From: Novosphingobium sp. JCM 18896
Lineage (GTDB): Bacteria > Pseudomonadota > Alphaproteobacteria > Sphingomonadales > Sphingomonadaceae
DNA length: 64,000 nucleotides
Reading direction: 5' to 3'
NCBI RefSeq assembly: GCF_025938095.1
Contig: NZ_JAPCZF010000008.1
Coordinates: forward strand, 93,177 to 157,176
In this document: positions 41,627 to 50,112 of the stretch, piece by piece
Position numbering within the stretch: position 1 is the stretch's first letter
Layout: each line of letters begins with the position of its first letter
Program-made: the position numbers and the translations under genes
The notes under the pieces: model-generated
What the model was told of the DNA's origin: nothing
The model's database searches: none
Seen by the model: the letters and a program-made list of their open reading frames with translations, nothing else

Positions 41627-41662
41627 GTCACTTTCGTCACTTTCGTCACTTTCGTCACCTTA
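41627..41662. repeat. Tandem GTCACTTTC repeat
   Basis: Three exact copies of GTCACTTTC and a diverged fourth (GTCACCTTA). The inverted form CAAAGTGAC lies about 25 bases upstream, so the whole may form a hairpin or an operator for the HTH protein before it. Confidence 0.8.
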
Positions 41663-41771
41663 TCCGGTCTCGGGCAGCGCCCCAGCCATCGCCCCAGTCA
41701 CCGCCGGGGTCATCGCCCGGTCAAGATCGCCGGCTAACCTGGTTCGGCCCCAGCAACGAGGAACCCCGCCC

Positions 41772-42728
41772 ATGTTCCACGGCAACCTCCCCCTCGAGAT
41801 CGCCGAAGGCCTGCGCACCTTGCGCAGCCGGATCGAGGCCGCGGCGATCCCGCCCTCGAAGCTCGACGAGACGCTCAACGTGGCCACCTGGAACGTCCGC
41901 GAATTCGGTACCAAGCGGCGCAGCCAGGCGGCGATCCACTACATCGCCGAGGTGATCGGCCAGTTCGATCTCGTCGGCCTGGTCGAGCTCAACGAGAACC
42001 TGCAGGACCTCCAGCGGATCCTGCCGATCCTCGGGCCCTATTGGGACGTGGTCTATTCGGACGCGATCCGCGACTACGGCGGCAACTGGGAGCGGATCTG
42101 CTACCTGTTCGACAAGCGCGCCTGCACCTTCAACGGCATGGCCGCCCAGGCCTTCCCGCCGCGGGTGAAGAAGGGCGCCGAATACCTGCCCGAGACCTCG
42201 TGGTGGCGCATGCCCTACGTCGCCTCGTTCAAGGCGGGCAATTTCGACTTCCTCGCCTTCACCACTCACGTCCGCTGGGGCAAGAGCGAGGCCGAGCGCG
42301 CGGTCGAGATCCAGGGCCTGGCCAACTGGCTCGAGGCGAAGATCAAGGCCAAGCATGCCGAGGACCAGGACGTCCTCGTCATGGGCGATTTCAACATCCC
42401 CGCGCGCGACCACCCGACCTTCAAGGCGCTGACCTCGACCGGGCTCAAGCTGCCCAAGGCGCTCCTCCACGACGATTTCGGCACCAACCTCGCGCGCGAC
42501 AAGCGCTATGACCAGATCCTCCACTTCGCCCGCTTCGACGAGAGCTTCACCGACAAGGGCGGCGTGCTCGACTTCTACAAGGGCGATCACAGGCCGCTGT
42601 TCCCCGACCTGACCAAGGACCAGTTCACCTACCAGATGTCGGACCACCTGCCGCTGTGGATCCAGATCAACACCGACATCGACGGCGCCGTGCTCGACCA
42701 GCTGATCCAGCGCAAGCGCGGGGGCTAG
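41772..42728 (+). CDS. Endonuclease/exonuclease/phosphatase family protein
   Basis: A 318-residue EEP-fold hydrolase: metal and catalytic text NVATWNVREFG, LVELNENLQDL, MGDFNIPARD and the terminal SDHLPLW. The family cleaves phosphodiesters in DNA, lipids or sugars using Mg2+. No signal peptide, so probably cytoplasmic. Start at ATG 41772; the long frame to 41625 reads through the tandem repeat. Confidence 0.9.
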   Translation: MFHGNLPLEIAEGLRTLRSRIEAAAIPPSKLDETLNVATWNVREFGTKRRSQAAIHYIAEVIGQFDLVGLVELNENLQDLQRILPILGPYWDVVYSDAIRDYGGNWERICYLFDKRACTFNGMAAQAFPPRVKKGAEYLPETSWWRMPYVASFKAGNFDFLAFTTHVRWGKSEAERAVEIQGLANWLEAKIKAKHAEDQDVLVMGDFNIPARDHPTFKALTSTGLKLPKALLHDDFGTNLARDKRYDQILHFARFDESFTDKGGVLDFYKGDHRPLFPDLTKDQFTYQMSDHLPLWIQINTDIDGAVLDQLIQRKRGG

Positions 42729-42839
42729 CGGCTCCACGCCCGCCCGAGTTTGGACGGTTTCGGACCCATCCCGGGGGTTCCCGGATTGTACCGCCCGGCC
42801 GATGCGTCATGCTCGTGCGCATCAGTGGGAGTGCAGCCG

Positions 42840-43040
42840 ATGGGCGCGGGAACGGAGGGTAACGGGACGGCGGAGAAGGTCCGCATGGTCTGCAGTCATT
42901 GCGGCTCGGACGAGGTCACCCGCGATGCCTGGGCGGCCTGGGATCCGCAGGCGCAGCAATGGGCGCTGCGCGCGACCTTCGACTACGCCTTCTGCCACCG
43001 CTGCATGACCGACGCCCGGATCGAGGAGGTGCCATGCTGA
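42840..43040 (+). CDS. Small zinc-ribbon-like protein
   Basis: A 66-residue protein with two CxxC pairs, CSHCG and CHRCM, about 30 residues apart, expected to hold one zinc ion. The conserved-looking middle is DEVTRDAWAAWDPQAQQWAL. ATG 42840 follows GGGAG; ATG 42885, just before CSHCG, is also possible. Its stop overlaps the next start by seven bases. Confidence 0.72.
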   Translation: MGAGTEGNGTAEKVRMVCSHCGSDEVTRDAWAAWDPQAQQWALRATFDYAFCHRCMTDARIEEVPC

Positions 43041-43558
43041 ACCTGACCCCCATGCTGCCGTCGGCGCTCGCCCTGGCTGCGCTGCTGTCGACGCCCTTGG
43101 CCGCGGCCGAACCGCGCGCCGAGCCCGACGAGACCGTCGACGTCCGCACCGACGACCGCCGGATGAACGCGGCCAAGGCCAAGGCGCGGCAGACCCTGCC
43201 GACCTTCCTCGCCGTGCTCGCCGCCCCGGCCGGCGCGCGCGACCTCGCGTTCAAATATCCGCTCGAGGGGTGGGAGCACATCTGGGTCGAGCAGGTCGCG
43301 CGCCGCGGCGACAGCCTGACCGGGCGGCTCGCCAACAATCCGCGCGCGCCCGGCTATCGGCTCGGCCAGAGGGTCACCGTGCCGCTGAGCGCGGTCAGCG
43401 ACTGGGCCTACCGCGACACGGCCGGCGTCATGCAGGGCCACTTCACCACGCGCGCCCTGCTGTCGCAGCTCGCCCCCGACGACGCGCGCCAGATCCGCGA
43501 GGCCTTCGGCTGGCCCGCTCCGCGCCGCCGCGCCGCCGTGACGAAGCCGCCGCCCTGA
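43034..43558 (+). CDS. Exported DUF2314 protein
   Basis: A 174-residue protein with a signal peptide (MLPSALALAALLSTPLAAA, cleavage near residue 25) and a DUF2314 domain (MNAAKAKARQTLPTFLAVL, EHIWVEQV, VSDWAYRDTAGVMQGHFTTR). Domain function is unknown. GAGGAGGTGCC precedes the ATG, which overlaps the zinc-ribbon gene, so the pair is coupled. Confidence 0.85.
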   Translation: MLNLTPMLPSALALAALLSTPLAAAEPRAEPDETVDVRTDDRRMNAAKAKARQTLPTFLAVLAAPAGARDLAFKYPLEGWEHIWVEQVARRGDSLTGRLANNPRAPGYRLGQRVTVPLSAVSDWAYRDTAGVMQGHFTTRALLSQLAPDDARQIREAFGWPAPRRRAAVTKPPP

Positions 43559-43589
43559 CCCTGCCGCCTGACAGTGTCGCGCGGCGCCC

Positions 43590-43725
43590 GCAGGGGCCGC
43601 AGCGAGGCCGCACGCTCCGGCAAGGTCGCTGCCGGCGCGCCGCGGGCGGCGAGGTGTGGGATGCCCAGGGGGGGCCTAAAGGGATGGGCGCCTCGCCGTG
43701 CAAACACCCTCGCTGCGGCCCCTGC
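43590..43725. repeat. Inverted repeat with 18-bp arms
   Basis: Arms GCAGGGGCCGCAGCGAGG (43590-43607) and CCTCGCTGCGGCCCCTGC (43708-43725) match perfectly around a 100-base loop. Most of the gap before the MAPEG gene is this element. Confidence 0.85.
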
Positions 43726-43836
43726 GCGCGCCGCGCGAAAGGACCGGCCTGGCCTTTCCGCTTGCACCCCGCGCGCCACCGGGCATGTTCGCGCTCGGCG
43801 GCGGGGAGGCCGCTGGAAAACAAGGGGGAATTGCCG

Positions 43837-44265
43837 ATGCTCACCAACCAGGTCGCGATCTTCGTGCCGATGCTCGTCGTCGTCGCGCTGACCTTCGTCG
43901 CCTTCCTCAAGATGGGCGCGGCGCGCGGCGCGGCGGTCAAGGGCGGGCACGATCCCAACTACTACAAGGCGCATCTCGGCACGCCCGAGCCCGAGGCGAC
44001 CGTCGCCGCGGTGCGCCACTACGGCAACCTGTTCGAGCTGCCGACCCTGTTCTACACCGCCTGCCTGACCGCCTTCGTGCTCGGCGTGGTCTCGACCTGG
44101 GTCCTGGTCTTCGCCTGGGGCTACGTCATCGCGCGGCTGGTGCAGAGCGCGGTGCACATGACCTACAACAACCCCGGCCACCGCGGCGGCGCCTTCGTGC
44201 TCGGCGTGTTGTTCCTGCTCGCGCTGTGGGTCACCCTGGGCCTGGCGATCCTGAGCAAGCTCTGA
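43837..44265 (+). CDS. MAPEG family membrane protein
   Basis: A 142-residue protein with four hydrophobic helices and the MAPEG segments VRHYGNLFELPTLFYTACLT and RLVQSAVHMTYNNPGHRGGAF. Family members are membrane-associated glutathione or eicosanoid enzymes; bacterial ones are mostly uncharacterised. AAGGGGGAATTGCC precedes the ATG. Confidence 0.87.
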   Translation: MLTNQVAIFVPMLVVVALTFVAFLKMGAARGAAVKGGHDPNYYKAHLGTPEPEATVAAVRHYGNLFELPTLFYTACLTAFVLGVVSTWVLVFAWGYVIARLVQSAVHMTYNNPGHRGGAFVLGVLFLLALWVTLGLAILSKL

Positions 44266-44404
44266 CGCCAGAAGGGAGCGGGCTCGCGGCGCCGGCCGTT
44301 GACAGGCCGCGCGCCGCCGCCCTATCCGGGGCCTCTATGCAGGAGATTGTCACCCGCTGAGCCGATGGCCGGAGCCGCCAGGCTCCCGTGCCGTCACGCA
44401 ACGT

Positions 44405-44440
44405 GCCCGGTCCCCGTCGCCTAGACGGGGTCATCCGGGC
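44405..44440 (+). promoter_or_regulatory. Two-part hairpin in the yjhX leader
   Basis: GCCCGG pairs CCGGGC and inside it CCCCGTC pairs GACGGGG, with loop GCCTA. It ends 31 bases before the TTG start; no T tract follows, so not an obvious terminator. Confidence 0.6.
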
Positions 44441-44471
44441 GCGTCCGTGCACGCCAGCAGGGACAGACCCT

Positions 44472-44732
44472 TTGAACATCTCGAAATACGAACAGCGCGT
44501 GCTCCACGCGCTCGCCCAGGGCGGCTGCATCCGCCACACGCGTTGCCCGCAGACCGGCGACGTGATCGCCGCCGACTGCTTCAGCCGCGACGGCCACCGC
44601 CTAGCCGACTGTACCCTAGCGCTCTTCCGCCGGCTCAAGCGCCGCGGTCTGATCGCCAGTCAGCAGGGCATGCCCTACCGCGTCACGCGCCTCGGCCTCG
44701 CCGCGGTGCGCGCGCAGCTCGACAACCGGTAG
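44472..44732 (+). CDS. yjhX: YjhX-like protein (UPF0386)
   Basis: An 86-residue protein beginning at TTG 44472 (LNISKYEQRVLHALAQGG), which gives nearly the E. coli YjhX length (85) and text: YEQRVLHALAQGGCIRH, RLADCTLALFRRLKRRGLI, and the end VRAQLDNR. YjhX has been proposed as a toxin paired with the acetyltransferase YjhQ; no such partner lies nearby. AGGGACAGACCC precedes the start. Confidence 0.85.
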   Translation: MNISKYEQRVLHALAQGGCIRHTRCPQTGDVIAADCFSRDGHRLADCTLALFRRLKRRGLIASQQGMPYRVTRLGLAAVRAQLDNR

Positions 44733-44799
44733 GTCTTTTGATGCCGTGATTTCCGAGCCGGCAGGTGATTCCACCTGCCTTGAAATCACTCCAAACGAG

Positions 44800-44833
44800 A
44801 AGCGCCGCCGTCTCGGGAGAGGCGGCGGCGCTT
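44800..44833. terminator. Terminator between yjhX and nitroreductase
   Basis: Stem AAGCGCCGCC / GGCGGCGCTT with loop region including GTCTCGGGAGA, between two convergent genes. A second hairpin GGCAGGTG-ATTC-CACCTGCC lies at 44760-44779. Confidence 0.7.
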
Positions 44834-44883
44834 CGGTGTCCCGGCGCGGGAGTGGGAGGGGCGTGCGCCGGGCGGGGGGAGGA

Positions 44884-45468
44884 TCAGCGGTAGTTGCCGG
44901 CCACGGCGATCTCGGAGACCGGCTTGCGCGGGCTCGGCACTTCGCCGCCACGCAGGCCTTCGGGCAGCCGCTCGGGTGCATCGCGCCGGCCGATCGCCAC
45001 GGCGGCCTCGAGCCGGATGTCGTCGGGCAGGCCCAGCTCGGTGCGCGCCTTGTCGAACTCAAGCCCGGTCATGCCGTGGGCGTGATAGCCGAGCAGGCTC
45101 GCCTGCAGCGCCATCTGCGCCCAGGCCGCGCCGGCATCGAACGAGTGGCTGTAGAAGTCGGCGTGATCGGCGCCCTCTTCCTTGCGGTGCTTGGTGTCCG
45201 AGACGATGAACACGAGCACGCCCGCGTCCTTGGCCCACGACTGGTTGAACGGGATCAGCAGCGACAGGAAGCGCTCCCAGTTCGCGTCGCCGCGGCGCGC
45301 GTAGAGGAACTTCCAAGGCTGGTAGTTGAAGGCCGAGGGGGCGAGGCCGGCGGCGGCGAAGATGGCTTCGAGGTCCTCGTCGGGGATCGCGCTCTCGTCG
45401 AAGGCGCGCGGCGACCAGCGGTCGACGAAGACCTGGTGGACCTTGGGGTGAGCGGTGCGGGTGGTCAT
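44884..45468 (-). CDS. Nitroreductase family protein
   Basis: A 194-residue FMN-dependent nitroreductase-like enzyme. FMN-binding text: RWSPRAFDESAIPDEDL at the N-terminus, LAPSAFNYQPWKFLYARR, and AAVAIGRRDAPERLP near the end. It uses NAD(P)H to reduce quinones or nitro compounds; physiological substrate unknown. It is upstream of nothing on its strand; the pirin gene follows on the same strand to the right. Confidence 0.9.
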   Translation of the reverse strand: MTTRTAHPKVHQVFVDRWSPRAFDESAIPDEDLEAIFAAAGLAPSAFNYQPWKFLYARRGDANWERFLSLLIPFNQSWAKDAGVLVFIVSDTKHRKEEGADHADFYSHSFDAGAAWAQMALQASLLGYHAHGMTGLEFDKARTELGLPDDIRLEAAVAIGRRDAPERLPEGLRGGEVPSPRKPVSEIAVAGNYR

Positions 45469-45549
45469 GGTGGAAACTCCTGGAATGCGAAGGGGGTGGC
45501 CCCTCCCCGCGGGGGGAGGGAAAGGGGAGGGGCCCGGGGGGGGGGGCTC

Positions 45550-46248
45550 TTAGGCGGCGTCGACGAGGACGATTTCGCTGTCCTCGATCGCGGTCAAGGT
45601 GATGCTGTCGACACCGGTGACGGCGACGCCGTCGCGGGCATTGGCTTCGACCTCGTTCACGCGGATCTTGCCCGTGGCGGGGACGAGATAGGCGTGGCGG
45701 TCGGCGGTCAGCGGGTAGGTGACGCTGTCCCCGGCCTTGATCGTCGCACCGACGACTCGGGCGTTGCTGCGGATCGGCAGCGCGCCGTCGTCGCCCGCGA
45801 TACCCGAGGCGAGCGTGACGAACTTGCCGGCGCGGTCACCCTTGGGGAAGGGCTGTGCGCCCCAGCTCGGCTCACCGCCGCGACCGTCGGGCAGGACCCA
45901 GATCTGGAACAGGGTCGTTTCCTCGTCCTCGAGGTTGTACTCGGCGTGCTGGATGCCGGTGCCGGCGCTCATCACCTGGACGTCGCCCGCTTCGGTACGG
46001 CCCTCGTTGCCGAGGCTGTCCTTGTGGGTGATCGCACCCTTGCGGACATAGGTGATGATTTCCATGTCGCTGTGCGGGTGCGGCGGGAAGCCGCTCTTCG
46101 GTGCGATCGTATCGTCGTTCCACACGCGCAGCCGGCCCCAATTGGTGCGGGCGGGCTCGTGGTAGCCGCCGAACGAGAAGTGGTGGTGCGCGTCGAGCCA
46201 GCCGTGGTCGGCGGCGCCGAGGCTCGAGAAGGGGCGGAGTTCGATCAT
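45550..46248 (-). CDS. Pirin family protein
   Basis: A 232-residue bicupin of the YhhW/pirin type: ELRPFSSLGAADHGWLDAHH, metal motif FPPHPHSDMEIITYV with two His and Glu, VMSAGTGIQHAEYN. Some members act as quercetinase. ATG 46248; a frame open to 47388 on this strand only runs antisense through the LysR gene. Divergent from LysR across a 105-base region with a palindromic operator, so LysR probably controls it. Confidence 0.92.
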   Translation of the reverse strand: MIELRPFSSLGAADHGWLDAHHHFSFGGYHEPARTNWGRLRVWNDDTIAPKSGFPPHPHSDMEIITYVRKGAITHKDSLGNEGRTEAGDVQVMSAGTGIQHAEYNLEDEETTLFQIWVLPDGRGGEPSWGAQPFPKGDRAGKFVTLASGIAGDDGALPIRSNARVVGATIKAGDSVTYPLTADRHAYLVPATGKIRVNEVEANARDGVAVTGVDSITLTAIEDSEIVLVDAA

Positions 46249-46305
46249 TTGTTGTCTCCTGCTGGAGTGTGTCTGTTGCAGCCGAGATAGCCCTTGCCGC
46301 TTTCC

Positions 46306-46337
46306 AACATAATTGAGATAAAATCGGCCATTATGTT
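46306..46337. promoter_or_regulatory. Palindromic operator between pirin and LysR genes
   Basis: AACATAAT (46306-46313) and ATTATGTT (46330-46337) form perfect 8-bp arms with a 16-base spacer, in an AT-rich patch typical of LysR binding sites next to divergent promoters. Confidence 0.6.
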
Positions 46338-46353
46338 CGAGGAAGTTGAATAG

Positions 46354-47256
46354 ATGGATGTCGGCCAGCCCAGCCTCGACCAGCTCCGCGTGTTCCTGGC
46401 GGTTGCCGAGGAAGGCAGCTTCAACCGCGCGGCGCAGCGGCTGGGCCGCGCGATCTCGGTGGTGTCCTATGCGATCGGCCAGCTCGAGGGGCAGCTCGGC
46501 GTCTCGCTGTTCGCGCGCGAAGGCTCGCGCAAGCCGACCCTGACGCGCGAGGGCCAGGCGCTGCTCGCCGAGGCGCGCGCCGTGGCTAGCGACGTCGATG
46601 CACTCGTCGCCAAGGTCCGCAGCCTGCAGCAGGGGCTCGAGTCCGAACTGGCGCTCGCGGTCGACGTCATGGTCCCCGGCGACGCGATCGCGCGGATCCT
46701 GCGCGAGTTCCAGCGCATGTTCCCGACCGTGCCCTTGCGGCTCCACGTCGAGGCCTTGGGTGCCGTCGCGGCGCTGGTGATCGACGGCCAGGCCGACATC
46801 GCCATCGGAGGCCCCGTCGCCGCCGACTGTCCCGAGGTCGAGCGTCAGGTGATCGGTTCGGTCGAGCTGATCCCCGTCGCCGCGCCGTCGCATCCGCTGG
46901 CGAAGATGGCGACGATCCCGCCCGGCGAGACGCGCAAGCATTCGCAGCTCGTCCTGACCGATCGCTCGCCGCTGACCGAAGGGCGCGATTTCTCGGTGCT
47001 CAGCGCCCATTCGTGGCGGCTCGCCGATCTCGGCGCCAAGCACGTCCTGCTGCGCGAGGGGCTGGGCTGGGGCAACATGCCGCGCCACCTGATCGCCGAG
47101 GACCTGGAGCGCGGCACCCTGGTCCATCTCGACGTGCCCGAAGGCCCGCGCTTCGATTTCCAGCTCAGCGCGCTGTGGCGCCGCGATCGCGTGCCCGGCC
47201 CGGCTGCCTTCTGGATGCTCTCGGCCTTCCAGGAGGCGCGGTTCGGCCAGGCCTGA
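46354..47256 (+). CDS. LysR family transcriptional regulator
   Basis: A 300-residue LysR protein. HTH in LRVFLAVAEEGSFNRAAQRLGRAISVVSYAIGQLEGQLG (residues about 10-50), then a linker helix and the effector-binding domain. Located divergently next to pirin, the likely target. GGAAG precedes the ATG. Effector unknown. Confidence 0.92.
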   Translation: MDVGQPSLDQLRVFLAVAEEGSFNRAAQRLGRAISVVSYAIGQLEGQLGVSLFAREGSRKPTLTREGQALLAEARAVASDVDALVAKVRSLQQGLESELALAVDVMVPGDAIARILREFQRMFPTVPLRLHVEALGAVAALVIDGQADIAIGGPVAADCPEVERQVIGSVELIPVAAPSHPLAKMATIPPGETRKHSQLVLTDRSPLTEGRDFSVLSAHSWRLADLGAKHVLLREGLGWGNMPRHLIAEDLERGTLVHLDVPEGPRFDFQLSALWRRDRVPGPAAFWMLSAFQEARFGQA

Positions 47257-47390
47257 GACACGTCTGGCCGACCGTTCCTCGGCTCGTCGCTTCAGGCCTT
47301 CCCTCCGGCGCGCGCCGCTTGCGCCTTGCGCGGGTGCGGCGAAGGTCGTCGGTGGGGGCATGATGTCATGAGGGACGGGTTCGCGCACAA

Positions 47391-48434
47391 ATGTCGCTAT
47401 TCAATAGGTTTTCCTTGTCGCCCTGCGATCTCGCGATCGATCTGGGCACCGCCAACACGGTCGTCTACGTCAAGGATGAGGGTGTAATCCTGGCCGAGCC
47501 TTCGGTCGTCGCGATTCAGACGACCAACGGCATTCCCAAGGTCATCGCCGTGGGCGCCGACGCCAAGCTGATGCTCGGCAAGACGCCCGACAACATCAAG
47601 GCGATCCGCCCGCTGCGCAACGGCGTCATCTCGGACCTCGAAGTCGCCGAGCAGATGATCAAGCACTTCATCGAGAAGGCGCAGGGCGGCCGCGGGCGCA
47701 TGCGCGGTGGCCCCGAGATCGTCATCTGCGTGCCCTCGGGCTCCACCCAGGTCGAGCGCCGCGCGATCCGCGACGCCGCCTCGAACGCCGGCGCGCGCAA
47801 GGTCTGGCTGATCGACGAGCCGATGGCCGCGGCGATCGGTGCCGACCTACCCGTGACGCATCCGATCGGCTCGATGGTGGTCGATATCGGCGGCGGCACG
47901 ACCGAGGTCGGCGTGATCTCGATCGGCGGCATGACCCTGTCGACCTCGGTCCGCGTCGGCGGCGACAAGATGGACGATGCGATCTCGTCGCACGTCCGCC
48001 GCACGCACAACCTGATGATCGGCGAGGCCACGGCCGAGCGTGTGAAGAAGGAGATCGGCACCGCGCGGATCGGCAAGTCGAAGCCCGCGATCAAGACCTT
48101 CATCAAGGGCCGCGACGTCGCCCGCGGCGTGCCGCGCGAGATCGAGATCACCCAGGCCGAAGTGCTCGAGGCCCTGGCCGAACCGCTCGGCGCGATCGTC
48201 GAGATCGTCCGCACCGCGCTCGAAAGCACCGCGCCCGAGATCGCCGCCGACATCATCGACGCGGGCATCATCATGACCGGCGGCGGCTCGCTGCTGGCCG
48301 AGATCGACACGGTGCTGTCGAAGGAGACCGGCCTGCCCGTGCGCGTGGCCGAGAACCCGCTCGACTGCGTCGCGCTCGGCGCGGGGCGCGCGCTCGAGGA
48401 TTCGTCGTACCACTGCGTGCTGCACGCGGCCTGA
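47391..48434 (+). CDS. mreB: Rod shape-determining protein MreB
   Basis: A 347-residue actin-like protein: phosphate 1 AIDLGTANTVVYV, phosphate 2 VVDIGGGTTEVGVISIGG, adenosine motif IIMTGGGSLLAEID. It polymerises under the inner membrane and guides cell-wall synthesis. mreC, mreD and mrdA are not downstream, unlike the usual order; an AMP-ligase follows instead. The end (SSYHCVLHAA) differs a little from usual MreB tails, but the fold motifs are intact. Confidence 0.93.
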   Translation: MSLFNRFSLSPCDLAIDLGTANTVVYVKDEGVILAEPSVVAIQTTNGIPKVIAVGADAKLMLGKTPDNIKAIRPLRNGVISDLEVAEQMIKHFIEKAQGGRGRMRGGPEIVICVPSGSTQVERRAIRDAASNAGARKVWLIDEPMAAAIGADLPVTHPIGSMVVDIGGGTTEVGVISIGGMTLSTSVRVGGDKMDDAISSHVRRTHNLMIGEATAERVKKEIGTARIGKSKPAIKTFIKGRDVARGVPREIEITQAEVLEALAEPLGAIVEIVRTALESTAPEIAADIIDAGIIMTGGGSLLAEIDTVLSKETGLPVRVAENPLDCVALGAGRALEDSSYHCVLHAA

Positions 48435-48589
48435 TCTTCGGCGGCCCGGCGGCATCGTCGCGCGCGAACCTCCAGAACGGGGGTTATCCGCGTTGACGGT
48501 GCTGCCGGCCTTGCCCATGCCCGTTCGACGAACGGAAAAAACAGCGCGGAGTCGCCGGACATCAGGGAGGTCGATGTCAGGAGACGGAC

Positions 48590-50098
48590 ATGGACGAAAC
48601 CACGCCGCTGGGTAGCTGGCTGGACCGCATCGACCAGATCGCGCGCGAGCACCCGCAAGTCACGGCCCTGATCATGGCCGGCAAGTCGCCGGCGAGCGGC
48701 CACCGCGAAGTTCTCACCTGGCATGATCTCGCCTGGCGCTCGGCTGGCGTCGCGCGCCTGTTCGCCGAGTGCGGGGTGACCTTGGGCTGTACGGTGGCGA
48801 TCCAGCTGCCGAGTTCGGTGCCCTTCGTCCTCGCGGCGCTTGCCGCCTGGCGGCTCGGTGCCACGGTCGTGCCGATCCGCTGGGACCTGTCTGCCGAGGA
48901 TCGCGCGCAGCTCGTGGCGATGGCCCGCCCGCTGCTGATCGTCACCGCCGACGGCGCCGGTGCGGATGAGATCGCCGGCGACGAGGTCGCGCAGGCGCCG
49001 CCCGTCGATCCCACGACCTTGCCCTGCTCGCTGATCGCCGCGCCGGCCTGGATGACCGCGTCCGAAGCCTTGAGCTCGACGCCCACCCTGGTCGCGCCGA
49101 AGGTCACCACCGCGCTTGGCAGCGCCAGCGGCATGGGCTTGGTCGGCGGCCGTTCGAGCTTCGCCGACAACAGCCACCATCGCCATCCGGTCCATCTCGT
49201 CTGCACGCCGCTCTACCAGATGCAGGGTTTCGCCCTGCTGTTCCGTGCGCTGACCGAGGACTTCCGCGTGATCCTCATGGAGCGGTTCGAGCCCGAGCCG
49301 TTTCTCGATCTCGTCGAGCGCGAGCGGGTGAACTTCGTCGCGCTGGTGCCCGACATCACCGTGCGCTTGCTCAAGAGCCCGACGATCGTCGATCGCGACC
49401 TGACCTCGATCGAGAACGTGATCCTCGGCGCCGGAGCCACGCCCGACTGGGCGATCCGCGCGCTGATCGAACTGACCAGTCCCGAGACGATCAAGCTCGG
49501 CTACGGCATGTCCGAGGGTGTCGCCGCGGCCTTCCTGCGCGGCGACGAATGGCTGCAGCACCCAGGAAGCGTCGGCAAGCCGAGCGGGGTCGAGACCCTG
49601 GTGGTCGACGCCGAGGGGCATACGGTGCCGCCCGGCGAGGAGGGCGAGCTGTTCTTCCGCCCGCTCGGCGGCACCGGCGACAGCTTCAAATATGTCGCCG
49701 AGGACGAGACCCATCGCCTGCCCGGCGGCTGGACGTCGAGCGGCGACCACGGCCGCGTCGATCTCGATGGCTATCTCTACATCACCGATCGTGGCGACGA
49801 TGCCTTGGCCAGCGGCGGCAATGTCTTTGTCAGCGAGGTCGAGGCGGCGCTACTCCAGCATTCGGACGTCGCCGACGTCGCGGTGATCGGCCTGCCCGAT
49901 CCCGAATGGCAGCGGCGCGTCCATGCGATCGTCCAGCTTCGGCCGGGTGTCGACGCGGCCGGGATGGACACCGCGCTGCGCGCCCATGCCAAGCAGCATC
50001 TGGCCGCCCACAAGGCGCCGCAGAGCTATGAATACGTGGCCGAACTGGCCCCCGCCGAGGGCGATCGCGAGCGGGCTGATGGTTCGAGCGAGCGATAG
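48590..50098 (+). CDS. AMP-forming acyl-CoA ligase-like protein with damaged catalytic motifs
   Basis: A 502-residue member of the ANL superfamily. The adenylate region has LGYGMSEG and WTSSGDHGRVDLDGYLYITD, but the P-loop, usually like TSGSTGxPK, reads TTALGSASGMGLVGG, and the C-terminal catalytic Lys region (normally GK) is replaced by a short tail ending ERADGSSER. Activity is therefore doubtful. AGGAGACGGAC precedes the ATG. It converges with a second, apparently intact ligase. Confidence 0.85.
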   Translation: MDETTPLGSWLDRIDQIAREHPQVTALIMAGKSPASGHREVLTWHDLAWRSAGVARLFAECGVTLGCTVAIQLPSSVPFVLAALAAWRLGATVVPIRWDLSAEDRAQLVAMARPLLIVTADGAGADEIAGDEVAQAPPVDPTTLPCSLIAAPAWMTASEALSSTPTLVAPKVTTALGSASGMGLVGGRSSFADNSHHRHPVHLVCTPLYQMQGFALLFRALTEDFRVILMERFEPEPFLDLVERERVNFVALVPDITVRLLKSPTIVDRDLTSIENVILGAGATPDWAIRALIELTSPETIKLGYGMSEGVAAAFLRGDEWLQHPGSVGKPSGVETLVVDAEGHTVPPGEEGELFFRPLGGTGDSFKYVAEDETHRLPGGWTSSGDHGRVDLDGYLYITDRGDDALASGGNVFVSEVEAALLQHSDVADVAVIGLPDPEWQRRVHAIVQLRPGVDAAGMDTALRAHAKQHLAAHKAPQSYEYVAELAPAEGDRERADGSSER

Positions 50099-50112
50099 CC
50101 GTCGCTGCCGGT

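Noticed and set aside
41627..41662. CRISPR array
   Set aside because: The repeat unit is nine bases with no spacers; no cas genes occur in the window.
46249..47388. N-terminal extension of pirin antisense to LysR
   Set aside because: Pirin family length is reached from ATG 46248, and the upstream text is the complement of the LysR gene.
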